A stretch of 47,450 bases of DNA, taken from assembly GCA_025054525.1 (NCBI GenBank), contig JANWZJ010000003.1:35072-82521 (forward strand), in the 5' to 3' direction. The notes under the pieces were generated by a model. It was not told the origin of the DNA and searched no databases. It was given only the letters and a program-made list of their open reading frames with translations. The DNA comes from Bacteroidia bacterium. GTDB taxonomy: Bacteria > Bacteroidota > Bacteroidia > SpSt-205. Shown here piece after piece: positions 1 through 8,491 of this stretch. Within the stretch, counting starts at the first letter, position 1; each line of letters opens with the position of its first letter. The translations under genes were made by a program, and so were the position numbers.

Positions 1-77
1 GTGCAGACGCCGATCGCCATGTCGGCCCCCCCGTCGCGGGGGGGCGGGCCCCCCCCCTTGGGCGGCCCCCCCGCCCC

Positions 78-890
78 TCACACCGCTACGGGTGCAGGTA
101 TCGCCGGATGATGCTGATACCCCACCAGCCTCACATCTTCATGCCCGAACGCATCCAGCTCATACTTATATGGCGCAAGCTCAATCCGAGGCAAAGGATA
201 GGGTTTTCGGCTCAGCTGCAAGCGGGCTTGTTCTTCATGATTACGGTATAAATGTACATCTCCCAGCGCGAAAATCACCCGATGGGGGGTATAGTCAGCA
301 CACTGGGCTACTATATGTAGGAGCAGCGCATACGAGGCTACATTGAAGGGTAGGCCCAAAAAAGCATCCGCACTACGCTGATACACTTGAATAGAGAGTC
401 GTCGGGTATCGGGTTCGGCATAGAACTGAAAGAGCACATGACAAGGAGGGAGCCGCATTTCGTGGAGTAGGGCTACATTCCATGCAGAGACGAGCATCCG
501 GCGGCTGTAGGGGTTTTCTCGGAGGGTACGTACCACGGCGGCGAGTTGGTCATAGGCTTGGCCTTGATAGCCAGGCCAGCGGCGCCACTGATACCCGTAA
601 ATCGGACCTAAGTTCCCCTGTTCATCTGCCCATTCATCCCATATGGTAACTCCGTGCGCATGGAGATACTTTAGACTCGTATCGCCCCGCAAAAACCAGA
701 AAAGCTCGTAGAGCACGGATTTGAAGTGCACCTTTTTGGTAGTGAGAAGGGGGAAACCTTCTTCCAGGGATACATCTAACTGCACACCAAATAAACCCCG
801 CGTACCCGTACCTGTACGATCCATTCGTATAGGCGCCTCTAAAAGGCGCTGTAGAAGGTGCAGATAGCTTTCTTCGTAGCGACTTGACAT
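78..890 (-). CDS. thyA: Thymidylate synthase
   Basis: Family motifs DRTGTGT, LLTTKKVHFKSVLYELFWFLRGDT, LPPCHVLFQFY, QRSADAFLGLPFN, and C-terminus HPAIPAPVAV; TGA stop at 78-80. Confidence 0.97.
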   Translation of the reverse strand: MSSRYEESYLHLLQRLLEAPIRMDRTGTGTRGLFGVQLDVSLEEGFPLLTTKKVHFKSVLYELFWFLRGDTSLKYLHAHGVTIWDEWADEQGNLGPIYGYQWRRWPGYQGQAYDQLAAVVRTLRENPYSRRMLVSAWNVALLHEMRLPPCHVLFQFYAEPDTRRLSIQVYQRSADAFLGLPFNVASYALLLHIVAQCADYTPHRVIFALGDVHLYRNHEEQARLQLSRKPYPLPRIELAPYKYELDAFGHEDVRLVGYQHHPAIPAPVAV

Positions 891-936
891 GTCTGCAGAG
901 TTAGAAAAAAGGCTTCAAACTTTATACGCATTTTAC

Positions 937-2469
937 TCACAGGGTACGCAACCACTGGGCAATATCCAGGCGCTCTTGTAGATAAGGACGCACCTGGTGC
1001 ATGGGCAGGCGAATCTGAGCAAGGCTGTCTCTATCTCGTACCGTTACTGTTTCATCTTCTAAGGTCTGCCCATCTACGGTAATAGCAAAAGGCGTACCCT
1101 TAGCGTCATAGCGACGATAGCGTCGTCCAATAGAGTCCTTCTCTTCATAGGCAGTGGGGAAATGGTAGCGCAGTTCTTCGTAGAGCAGGCGGGCTTTTTG
1201 TACAAACTCCTCTTTACGCACTAAGGGGAAAACAGCTACTTGAATAGGTGCCAAAAGTGGGTGGAGCTTGAGGATGGTACGCAGCTCTTGCCCCCCTTCG
1301 GCTGTGGGCGCCATTTCTTCGGTATAACCCTGCGAAAGGTGCGCCAGCACCACTCTGTCCAGCCCTACCGAAGTCTCTATCACATACGGCACGTAGCTTT
1401 GTCCTAAAGTCTCATCGTAGTATTCCAGTTTCTTCCCGCTATATAGAGCATGGCGAGACAGGTCATAGTCTGTTCGGGAATGAATACCTTCTAGTTCTTT
1501 GAAGCCGAAAGAAAACGCAAACTCTATATCAGTAGCCGCTTTTGCATAGTGCGCAAGGTGTTCGTGGTCTTTGAAGCGCAGGTTAGCGGGATGCAGTCCT
1601 AAATGTTCATGCCAGCGACGCCGATGGTGCTTCCAGTATTCGTACCATTCTCCTTCACTGCCCGGACGGACGAAAAACTGCATCTCCATCTGCTCAAACT
1701 CCCGCATGCGAAATGTAAACTGCCGAGCGATGATTTCATTTCGGAAGGCTTTACCTATCTGAGCTATACCAAAGGGAACTTTGAGGCGCGCGGTCTTAAG
1801 TACAAGTGGGAAATCTACGAAAATCCCTTGGGCAGTTTCTGGACGCAGATAAATATCTTGTGCCTCATCCGCTAAAGCACCCAATTGCGTTGTAAACATG
1901 AGGTGGAACTGCCGTACTGCCGTCCATTCCGTAGAACCGCTTTCAGGACAGGGAACTTTTTCTTCTACCAGTAAGCGGGAAAGGGCTTCCCAATCTTTCT
2001 GAGCCATGGCGGTATTGAGTTGAGAGCGGAGGCGCTGGGCGCGTTGGTAATCCCCATGCCGCACCAACGCCTCCTCTAAAGGTATAATGCTTTCCTTTTT
2101 ACGGAGTTTTTTCTCTGTCTCTCTGCGGGCTCTCTCCTCTAACTGCTGGGCATAATCTTCTATCAGCGTATCTACTCGGTATCGCTTTTTAGAGACCTTA
2201 TTATCTACGAGGGGGTCGTGGAAGGCTTCTACATGCCCCGAGGCTTCCCACACCCGAGGATGCATGAGAATAGCGCTATCCAAGCCTACGATATTCTCAT
2301 GAAGCTGGGTCATGGCACGCCACCAGAGGTCTGCGATTCTCCGCTTGAGCTCTGCCCCTAAGGGGCCGTAGTCATAGATACCGCCCACCCCCTCATATAT
2401 TTCACTACTAGGGAAAATAAACCCTTGCTCTTTCGCGAAGGAAGCCAACCGACTCAGCTCTACCTTCAT
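937..2469 (-). CDS. glyS: Glycyl-tRNA synthetase, single-chain eukaryote/archaeal-like type
   Basis: N-terminal GFIFPSSEIYEGVGGIYDYGPLGAELK, LRPETAQGIFVDF, IAQIGKAFRNEI, YVIETSVGLDR. Confidence 0.96.
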   Translation of the reverse strand: MKVELSRLASFAKEQGFIFPSSEIYEGVGGIYDYGPLGAELKRRIADLWWRAMTQLHENIVGLDSAILMHPRVWEASGHVEAFHDPLVDNKVSKKRYRVDTLIEDYAQQLEERARRETEKKLRKKESIIPLEEALVRHGDYQRAQRLRSQLNTAMAQKDWEALSRLLVEEKVPCPESGSTEWTAVRQFHLMFTTQLGALADEAQDIYLRPETAQGIFVDFPLVLKTARLKVPFGIAQIGKAFRNEIIARQFTFRMREFEQMEMQFFVRPGSEGEWYEYWKHHRRRWHEHLGLHPANLRFKDHEHLAHYAKAATDIEFAFSFGFKELEGIHSRTDYDLSRHALYSGKKLEYYDETLGQSYVPYVIETSVGLDRVVLAHLSQGYTEEMAPTAEGGQELRTILKLHPLLAPIQVAVFPLVRKEEFVQKARLLYEELRYHFPTAYEEKDSIGRRYRRYDAKGTPFAITVDGQTLEDETVTVRDRDSLAQIRLPMHQVRPYLQERLDIAQWLRTL

Positions 2470-3734
2470 AAATAAGCCTTTTGGAGGTAGGGCTGAAGTA
2501 CAGCAGGCACGCGTATTCTGCCATCGGGCATTTGATGGGTCTCCAGTAGCGCCGCCACTATCCGCGGTAGCGCTAAAGCACTTCCATTCAAGGTATGTAC
2601 TAACTCTGTAGATTTTCCTTTGCGGTAGCGCAGTTTCATACGATACGACTGAAAGGTCTCAAAGTTGCTCACGGAGCTCACCTCTAACCAGCGCTGTTGA
2701 GCAGGGCTCCAGGCTTCTACATCGTAGGTCTTTGCCGAAGCAAAACTCATATCTCCCCCACATAAAAGCACCGTGCGATATGCCAGCTCCAGCTTATCTA
2801 CAAGCCCCTGAACGTATTCTCGCATCGCCTCTAGCACCTCATAGGAGCGTTCTGGCTGTACGATTTGTACAATCTCCACTTTATCAAACTGATGCAACCG
2901 ATTAAGCCCGCGCACGTCTTTGCCATAGGAGCCGGCTTCTCGCCGAAAACAAGGAGAATACCCGCACAGCTTGATAGGGAGTTGAGCTTCCTCTAATATT
3001 TCATCACGATAATAGTTAGTAAGGGGGACTTCAGCGGTCGGAATGAGATAAAGCTCATCTAACGGAACATAGTACATCTGTGCATCCTTATCAGGAAGTT
3101 GCCCCGTACCGAAGGCTGTATCGGTATTGACGAGGAAGGGGGGCTCCATTTCCAGGTAGCCAGCTTTTTCTGCTTCATCTAAGAAAAATTGGATGAGGGC
3201 GCGCTGGAGCTTAGCGCCATCGCCTACATAGAAAGGGAAGCCTGAACCACTCACTTTTGCACCCCGAGCGAAGTCAATCAGGCCTCTTTTTTCGGCGATT
3301 TCCCAGTGAGGTAGGCGCCCTTCTGCAGAAAGAAGAGGACGTTCGCTCTGGAAAACCACTACATTTTCTGCTGCGGAGCGCCCTTCGGGTACAGAGTCAT
3401 GAGGGGGATTCGGCAAGCGAATCAGTACTTCTTCCAGCTTAGCTTCCACTTCTTGCAGTTGCTTCTCAAGCTGCTGAATACTATCCTTGAGCGCTTGGGT
3501 CTGCTGACGAAGGGTATCAGCGCGCAAGGAGTCTTTTTCTTTTAGCGCTTGTCCAATCTGACGGGAGAGATCATTAAGAGAAGCGCGCTGATTTTGCAGG
3601 GTAGTTTGGAGCGAGCGCCTTTCAGTATCATAAGCAATAGCTTGTTCGACCAACGGAGCAGGGTCTATATCTTTCTTGGCAAGGGCTTTGATGATTTGGT
3701 CTGTCTGGGTGCGCAAACGCTGGATTTCAATCAT
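2466..3734 (-). CDS. serS: Seryl-tRNA synthetase
   Basis: Coiled-coil N-terminus, LIPTAEVPLTNYYRDEI, CFRREAGSYGKDVRGLNRLHQFDKVEIV, LNGSALALPRIVAALLE; start moved from TTG 3743 to ATG 3734; 4-bp overlap with glyS. Confidence 0.96.
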   Translation of the reverse strand: MIEIQRLRTQTDQIIKALAKKDIDPAPLVEQAIAYDTERRSLQTTLQNQRASLNDLSRQIGQALKEKDSLRADTLRQQTQALKDSIQQLEKQLQEVEAKLEEVLIRLPNPPHDSVPEGRSAAENVVVFQSERPLLSAEGRLPHWEIAEKRGLIDFARGAKVSGSGFPFYVGDGAKLQRALIQFFLDEAEKAGYLEMEPPFLVNTDTAFGTGQLPDKDAQMYYVPLDELYLIPTAEVPLTNYYRDEILEEAQLPIKLCGYSPCFRREAGSYGKDVRGLNRLHQFDKVEIVQIVQPERSYEVLEAMREYVQGLVDKLELAYRTVLLCGGDMSFASAKTYDVEAWSPAQQRWLEVSSVSNFETFQSYRMKLRYRKGKSTELVHTLNGSALALPRIVAALLETHQMPDGRIRVPAVLQPYLQKAYL

Positions 3735-3740
3735 GCCGCG

Positions 3741-3748
3741 CAAAGATA
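3741..3748 (-). promoter_or_regulatory. TATCTTTG, -7 box (TAnnTTTG), 6 nt before serS ATG
   Basis: caaagata on + strand at 3741-3748. Confidence 0.7.
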
Positions 3749-3754
3749 GAAGCC

Positions 3755-4387
3755 TTAGGCAGAGGAAAGGAGCGCCATGAGCTCGCGCCCCACTTGAACA
3801 GGGTCATCCGCCGCACAAAAAGCTGAGAGCACCGCTACCCCATGGAGTTTGGGAATAGCCTCAAAGAGCTGCTTAGCTCTTTCCAGGGTAATTCCCCCAA
3901 TCGCTATCACAGGATGAGTTATCGCTTCTACGAATGCTCTTAGTCCTTCTATCCCCAGGGGTGGATAGCCAGAGTCCTTGGAGTAAGTCTCAAACACAGG
4001 TCCTACGCCGACATAGGCTAAGGGCAGTTTGCGGATGGCTTCATACCGCTTGAGGGTATGCACCGTAGCTCCAATAAGCGCAAAGGCGGGCAAATGCTTG
4101 AGAGCTTCTTGGACAGGCATGTCAAACTCTCCCAAATGCACCCCTGTTGCCCCCACCTCTGCCGCTAAATCTACATGGTCGTTGATAATAATCTGTGTAT
4201 GATGCTTGCGAGCTAATGCAATAATTGCGCGCAGTTCTTCTAAATCCCTCTCTCGCTGAAAGTTCTTCTGACGATATTGGAGAGTAGGGATACCAGCTTG
4301 TATAGCCATTTGGGCGAGCTGGAGATGCGAATAGCGCTGCTGAAGGCTGGTATCCATAATAACATGAATACGACCCACCCGAAGCAT
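3755..4387 (-). CDS. thiE: Thiamine-phosphate synthase family protein
   Basis: TIM-barrel motifs LQYRQKNF, IINDHVDLAAEVGATGVHLGEFD, IGATVHT, YVGVGPVFETYSK, PVIAIGGIT. Confidence 0.85.
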   Translation of the reverse strand: MLRVGRIHVIMDTSLQQRYSHLQLAQMAIQAGIPTLQYRQKNFQRERDLEELRAIIALARKHHTQIIINDHVDLAAEVGATGVHLGEFDMPVQEALKHLPAFALIGATVHTLKRYEAIRKLPLAYVGVGPVFETYSKDSGYPPLGIEGLRAFVEAITHPVIAIGGITLERAKQLFEAIPKLHGVAVLSAFCAADDPVQVGRELMALLSSA

Positions 4388-4390
4388 ACC

Positions 4391-5080
4391 TCAAAGACTA
4401 AGGTAGCGCAATAGCGCTTGAAGTTGGTCGCGTGCGTTTTTCTCCATGAGGAGGTCCCCATGCAGCGCCGCAATCCGATACCCCTTCCGCTCTAAAAGTT
4501 CTATGCTGCGTGCTAAGTATATGCTATTAACCTTGAGGACAATGTAAGTCTTCTGGAGGTCTTCTTCATGACGCAGAAGGTAAGCTGATAGAATCCGAAT
4601 CTCATCACTCTCTAAAATAGAGGCTATTTCTACCAGACTATAATCTCGGAGATAAGCCTCTAAAATCAGAACAGCGCCCGGCTCTTGCACTGCGCCGAGA
4701 TGGCTCCACCAGCGAACTAATGCATCGGTAGTGATGAGTCCCTGATAAAGTCCTTCTTCATCTGCAACGGCTACTTCGGGGGTTTTGTAGTTTTCCATGT
4801 GCTGGAGCGCATCATAAACGGTAGCATAAGTTGGCAGCGGTGGGATAGAGTGCCATTTTATGTCTAACAGCGAGGTCTCGGGAGACTTACGAGCGAGTTG
4901 GCGCTTAGAAAAAAGCCCTACATATTTTCCTTCCTGTGACACTATGGGCAGATGATATAGACGGGGGAAACGATGAAAGAGCTGGCGAGCTTGCGCAGCC
5001 GTAGCAGTTTCGGGCAAAAAGACCTTGCGATACCGCAAGAGATGATTAAGACTCAGACTAGGTCGGTTCATTATAGACAT
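4391..5080 (-). CDS. CBS-domain protein
   Basis: Paired CBS-like segments (LYHLPIVSQEGKYVGLFSKRQL; TPEVAVADEEGLYQGLITTDALVRW). Confidence 0.75.
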   Translation of the reverse strand: MSIMNRPSLSLNHLLRYRKVFLPETATAAQARQLFHRFPRLYHLPIVSQEGKYVGLFSKRQLARKSPETSLLDIKWHSIPPLPTYATVYDALQHMENYKTPEVAVADEEGLYQGLITTDALVRWWSHLGAVQEPGAVLILEAYLRDYSLVEIASILESDEIRILSAYLLRHEEDLQKTYIVLKVNSIYLARSIELLERKGYRIAALHGDLLMEKNARDQLQALLRYLSL

Positions 5081-5873
5081 ATCGCAAAAATTGGATTAGT
5101 AGGTTATGAAATTGTTCAGGCTGTTCCATCATGGGAGCATGACCACAGGCATCTATGAAGTGAAGCTGGGCTTGGGGAAGGAGGCGATAGAAGAGGTATG
5201 CGGCAGAGACGGGTGTAATCGTGTCGTTGAGCCCCCAGATGAGACATACGGGGACTTGAATCTCTTTGAGCCAAGGCCCTACAAACTCCCGCTGGGCATC
5301 GCGAGCGATTTTGAGAATCCGGAGGGCCTTCGCGTTATCGTTGACTAAGTTATAGACTTCGTCTATGAGTTCGGGGGTAGCATGTCGGGGATCATAGAAG
5401 GTGTAGCGTACTTTTTCGGCTACATACTCTCGGCTACTGCGGCGTGGGAAGGAACTACCCATAGTATCTTCAAACAGACCAGAGCTGCCCGTAAGCACTA
5501 AAGCTCGTACGGCTTGGGGATACTGCCGCGCTATCCGAAGGGCGAGGTGCCCTCCCAAAGAGTTGCCTATCCAGACAGCAGGGGGCAGCTTTTCTCCCTC
5601 GTAAAAGTGCCATAGATACTCTGTAAGCCCTACTAAGGAGGGAGGCACGGCAGAAACTTCATGAACAGGCAAAAAAGGCACATAAACGCTATAGGATTGT
5701 CCCAGGGCGTGGAGGGAATACTCCCAGTTGCTCAATGCCCCGAAAAGCCCATGTACTAAAATAACGGGAGGACCCTCTACCTTCCCACCCCAAGCATATG
5801 CATAAGTAGGGCGTTTCTCGGTTTTCCACTGAAGAATCGTCGTGGGCGTAAAGGTCAAGGAGGAAGGGCTCAT
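5058..5873 (-). CDS. Alpha/beta-fold hydrolase
   Basis: VILVHGLFGALSNW, WIGNSLGGHLALRIA (GNSLGG nucleophile elbow), CLIWGLNDTITP, DACGHAPMMEQPEQF. Confidence 0.88.
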   Translation of the reverse strand: MSPSSLTFTPTTILQWKTEKRPTYAYAWGGKVEGPPVILVHGLFGALSNWEYSLHALGQSYSVYVPFLPVHEVSAVPPSLVGLTEYLWHFYEGEKLPPAVWIGNSLGGHLALRIARQYPQAVRALVLTGSSGLFEDTMGSSFPRRSSREYVAEKVRYTFYDPRHATPELIDEVYNLVNDNAKALRILKIARDAQREFVGPWLKEIQVPVCLIWGLNDTITPVSAAYLFYRLLPQAQLHFIDACGHAPMMEQPEQFHNLLIQFLRYVYNEPT

Positions 5874-5879
5874 ACTCAG

Positions 5880-6494
5880 CTAAACATTATTAGGGACATT
5901 CTTAGCCGAGAGAGAAGTAAGCAGCCCGACCCACCGGGCGAGAATTTCCCTACCATGGGGACTGAGAATAGAGTCAGGATGGAACTGAAGCCCCCAGATA
6001 GGATATTCCCGGTGCCGAATCGCCATGCAGTGTCCCTCCTGATCTTGGGCTGTTATTTCCAGGACTTCGGGTACATAACTGGCATGCAAAGCATGATATA
6101 GACCGACTGGCAAAGGAGAAGGCAACCCTTCAAAAAGCTCTTCTCCATTATGGGAAATAGGGCGTTGAATACCGAATAAAGGCCTCTTCATAGGCTCTAC
6201 CTGCCCTCCAAAGCCATGGACAATGTACTGATGTCCCAGACAGATTCCCAGGATAGGTAAGTTTAGCGCAGGCGGGAACAAAGGAGGCAGTATCTCACCC
6301 AGAAGAGACGGATGGCCAGGGCCAGGACCGATAATAACCCCAGCCCACGGATAATGATATAACTCCCCTGGCATTAGATCAGTAGCTTGCCGTACCGAAA
6401 CCTGAATACCAGTCTGCACCAATAAGCTAACGATGTTGTAGGTGAAAGAGTCATAGTTATCTATGAGAAGCACATGAAGCGAAGGCTCCTTCAT
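5880..6494 (-). CDS. Anthranilate/aminodeoxychorismate synthase glutamine amidotransferase subunit (TrpG/PabA family)
   Basis: LLIDNYDSFTYNI, GPGPGHPS, PILGICLGHQYI, GLQFHPDSILSPHG. Confidence 0.9.
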   Translation of the reverse strand: MKEPSLHVLLIDNYDSFTYNIVSLLVQTGIQVSVRQATDLMPGELYHYPWAGVIIGPGPGHPSLLGEILPPLFPPALNLPILGICLGHQYIVHGFGGQVEPMKRPLFGIQRPISHNGEELFEGLPSPLPVGLYHALHASYVPEVLEITAQDQEGHCMAIRHREYPIWGLQFHPDSILSPHGREILARWVGLLTSLSAKNVPNNV

Positions 6495-6958
6495 AGGTAT
6501 TGCAGAATAGTGGCTACTGGTGCTTCTTCTCGGAGAACCTTCTTGAGTTTGCCGCGAGCGTCGTATACGTATATAGTAGGAGCAACGCTATAGCCGAAGA
6601 AGTGATCAAACTTGAAATCTTTATCCCGCAGCACATAGGTAGAAGGGACGCCCTTGAGATACTTTTCTCGGAAGTTCTGTAAGGCTTCTACAGCTTCTGT
6701 AGATACCCACATGAGCTGAATCCCCTTCAGCGAAGCACTCTCTTTCTGAAAGAAAGAGGCTTGTTTTTGACAGTGGTCGCAGTGCGGATCAAAGAATACC
6801 ACAATAATGCCTCGTTCTGGCTTGGGTAGGTCCTTGTCGGTGAAAGATTTACCATCTAAGGTATAAAAAAGAAATTTGGGGAACTCTTGAGCGGGTGGAT
6901 ATTTTTCGGGCTGCGCCAAGAGCGTCAGCGGAAGGATAGCCCATGCCAACCTTTTCAT
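6491..6958 (-). CDS. Thioredoxin-like (TlpA/redoxin) exported protein
   Basis: Signal peptide MKRLAWAILPLTLLAQ, GIIVVFFDPHCDHCQKQASFF (CDHC), GVPSTYVL, SVAPTIYVYD. Confidence 0.8.
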   Translation of the reverse strand: MKRLAWAILPLTLLAQPEKYPPAQEFPKFLFYTLDGKSFTDKDLPKPERGIIVVFFDPHCDHCQKQASFFQKESASLKGIQLMWVSTEAVEALQNFREKYLKGVPSTYVLRDKDFKFDHFFGYSVAPTIYVYDARGKLKKVLREEAPVATILQYL

Positions 6959-6965
6959 ACTAAGC

Positions 6966-6973
6966 CAAAGATA
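6966..6973 (-). promoter_or_regulatory. TATCTTTG, -7 box, 7 nt before thioredoxin-like gene
   Basis: caaagata at 6966-6973. Confidence 0.7.
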
Positions 6974-6990
6974 GCAAAAATCTTGCCTAC

Positions 6991-6998
6991 TACATTTG
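6991..6998 (+). promoter_or_regulatory. TACATTTG, -7 box, 5 nt before GTG start of NSS transporter
   Basis: Exact TAnnTTTG. Confidence 0.7.
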
Positions 6999-7003
6999 TA
7001 GCG

Positions 7004-8491
7004 GTGGAGCGCTGGAGTAGCCGATTAGGGGCGCTTATGGCTCTGATTGGAGGCGCCGTAGGTCTGGGAAACTTTCTACGCTTCCCCTTTCAGGCAGCAA
7101 AATGGGGCGGAGGAGCTTTTCTTATCCTCTACCTAATTGCTCTACTGATTGTAGGACTGCCCATGGTCTGGATAGAGATGGCTCTGGGGCAAGCCGGGGG
7201 CAAACAGGGGTATCAAAGCGCACCCGCCCTCCTGCACAGCACCGCAGGAAAAAGGGGCTGGCTTATCGGACTTATGGGGGTGTATGTGAGTTTGGGAGTA
7301 GCGGCATATTATGCCTATTTGACAGGATGGACGCTGGGTTATGCCTATCATGCCCTCGTAGGCACTTTCAAGGATATGCGCTTAGAAGAAGTGCGCTCTT
7401 TTTTCCCTGCATTTCTCAAAGAAGAAGCGGTTTATGCATGGATAGGCGTCTGGGGGCTCACCGCTATCGTTCTGCGCCAAGGGCTGCGCGCCGGCTTAGA
7501 GAAAGTGAATCTCTGGGGCATGCCTTTGCTTTTCCTGCTGGGCGTAGGTATAGCCATAGGAGCGATAGCCTTGGGGGCTACAGGGGTATGCGACACCTGC
7601 GATAGCCATAAGGGTATCGCTTACCTTTACCTACCTCGCTGGGAAGCACTGAGTCAGCCTGCTGTCTGGCTTGCAGCCGCCGGACAGGTATTTTTCTCTA
7701 TAGGAGTAGGCTTCGCCATGTATCCAGTGTATGCCGCCTCCACTACGAACCTATCCGTAGTGCGAGAGGGTACGCTGACCGTAGCCGCTAACACCTTCGC
7801 CGAGGTCGTGTTAGGCGGGCTTATCATAGTGCCGATTACGACGGCATTCCTAGGGCTGCCTTATGTGAAGGAGCAAGCAGGCTTTGGATTAGGATTCGCT
7901 GTAATGCCTTATGTATTAGGGCAGTGGGGTGGAAATATCCTCATTTTCGCATGGTATCTCCTTTTATTTCTTGCGGCTTTTAGTTCGCACTTGGCGATGG
8001 GATGGGTAGCCATGACCTGGTTAGCAGAAACCTTAGGCGGTACCCCCCAGCGCTGGACATGGCTCTTCATAGGCATAGGGCTGCTGATGGGCTTGCCCAT
8101 CGTAATAGATGCAGGAGGAGACCTATTGAACTTATATGACTATTGGGTGGGAACCCTTTTCCTCGTACTCGCTGCTTTGGGGCATTGGTGGGTCTTCGTC
8201 AGCTACGCTCCACACACTCTCAAGCTGCCATCTTTTCTTCAAATAGTCCTACGCCGAATAACCCCCATTTTTCTCATCCTGCTGCTAATTGGGAGCTTTT
8301 TCCAGCCCGAGGGAGGCGACTGGATACGAGCTTGGAAACACCTGCTGCAGGAAGGCTCCTGGTTATGGGCTGAGGACGCCTTACCCATCTGGTTCGCCCG
8401 AAAAGCCTTCGCTACCCCCCTACATGCAGTAGGATGGTTTATGTTGCTGGGTAGTGCTGTGCTACTTCTATTTTTGCGCAAGCGTGAGTGA
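7004..8491 (+). CDS. Sodium-dependent (NSS/SNF family) transporter
   Basis: N-terminus VERWSSRLGALMALIGGAVGLGNFLRFPFQAAKWGGGAFLILYL is the NSS signature; multi-TM. Start moved from 6887 to GTG 7004. Confidence 0.93.
   Translation: MERWSSRLGALMALIGGAVGLGNFLRFPFQAAKWGGGAFLILYLIALLIVGLPMVWIEMALGQAGGKQGYQSAPALLHSTAGKRGWLIGLMGVYVSLGVAAYYAYLTGWTLGYAYHALVGTFKDMRLEEVRSFFPAFLKEEAVYAWIGVWGLTAIVLRQGLRAGLEKVNLWGMPLLFLLGVGIAIGAIALGATGVCDTCDSHKGIAYLYLPRWEALSQPAVWLAAAGQVFFSIGVGFAMYPVYAASTTNLSVVREGTLTVAANTFAEVVLGGLIIVPITTAFLGLPYVKEQAGFGLGFAVMPYVLGQWGGNILIFAWYLLLFLAAFSSHLAMGWVAMTWLAETLGGTPQRWTWLFIGIGLLMGLPIVIDAGGDLLNLYDYWVGTLFLVLAALGHWWVFVSYAPHTLKLPSFLQIVLRRITPIFLILLLIGSFFQPEGGDWIRAWKHLLQEGSWLWAEDALPIWFARKAFATPLHAVGWFMLLGSAVLLLFLRKRE

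Noticed and set aside
92-346. 84-aa plus-strand ORF antisense to thyA
   Set aside because: Opposite conserved thymidylate synthase C-terminal coding sequence.
1603-1875. 90-aa plus-strand ORF antisense to glyS
   Set aside because: Opposite conserved synthetase sequence; no supporting signal.
4122-4394. 90-aa minus-strand ORF overlapping thiE in another frame
   Set aside because: Ser/Tyr-rich out-of-frame translation; thiE frame has conserved motifs.
7102-7605. 167-aa plus-strand ORF inside the NSS transporter
   Set aside because: Alternate-frame shadow of a clear transporter family; Arg-rich with no motif.
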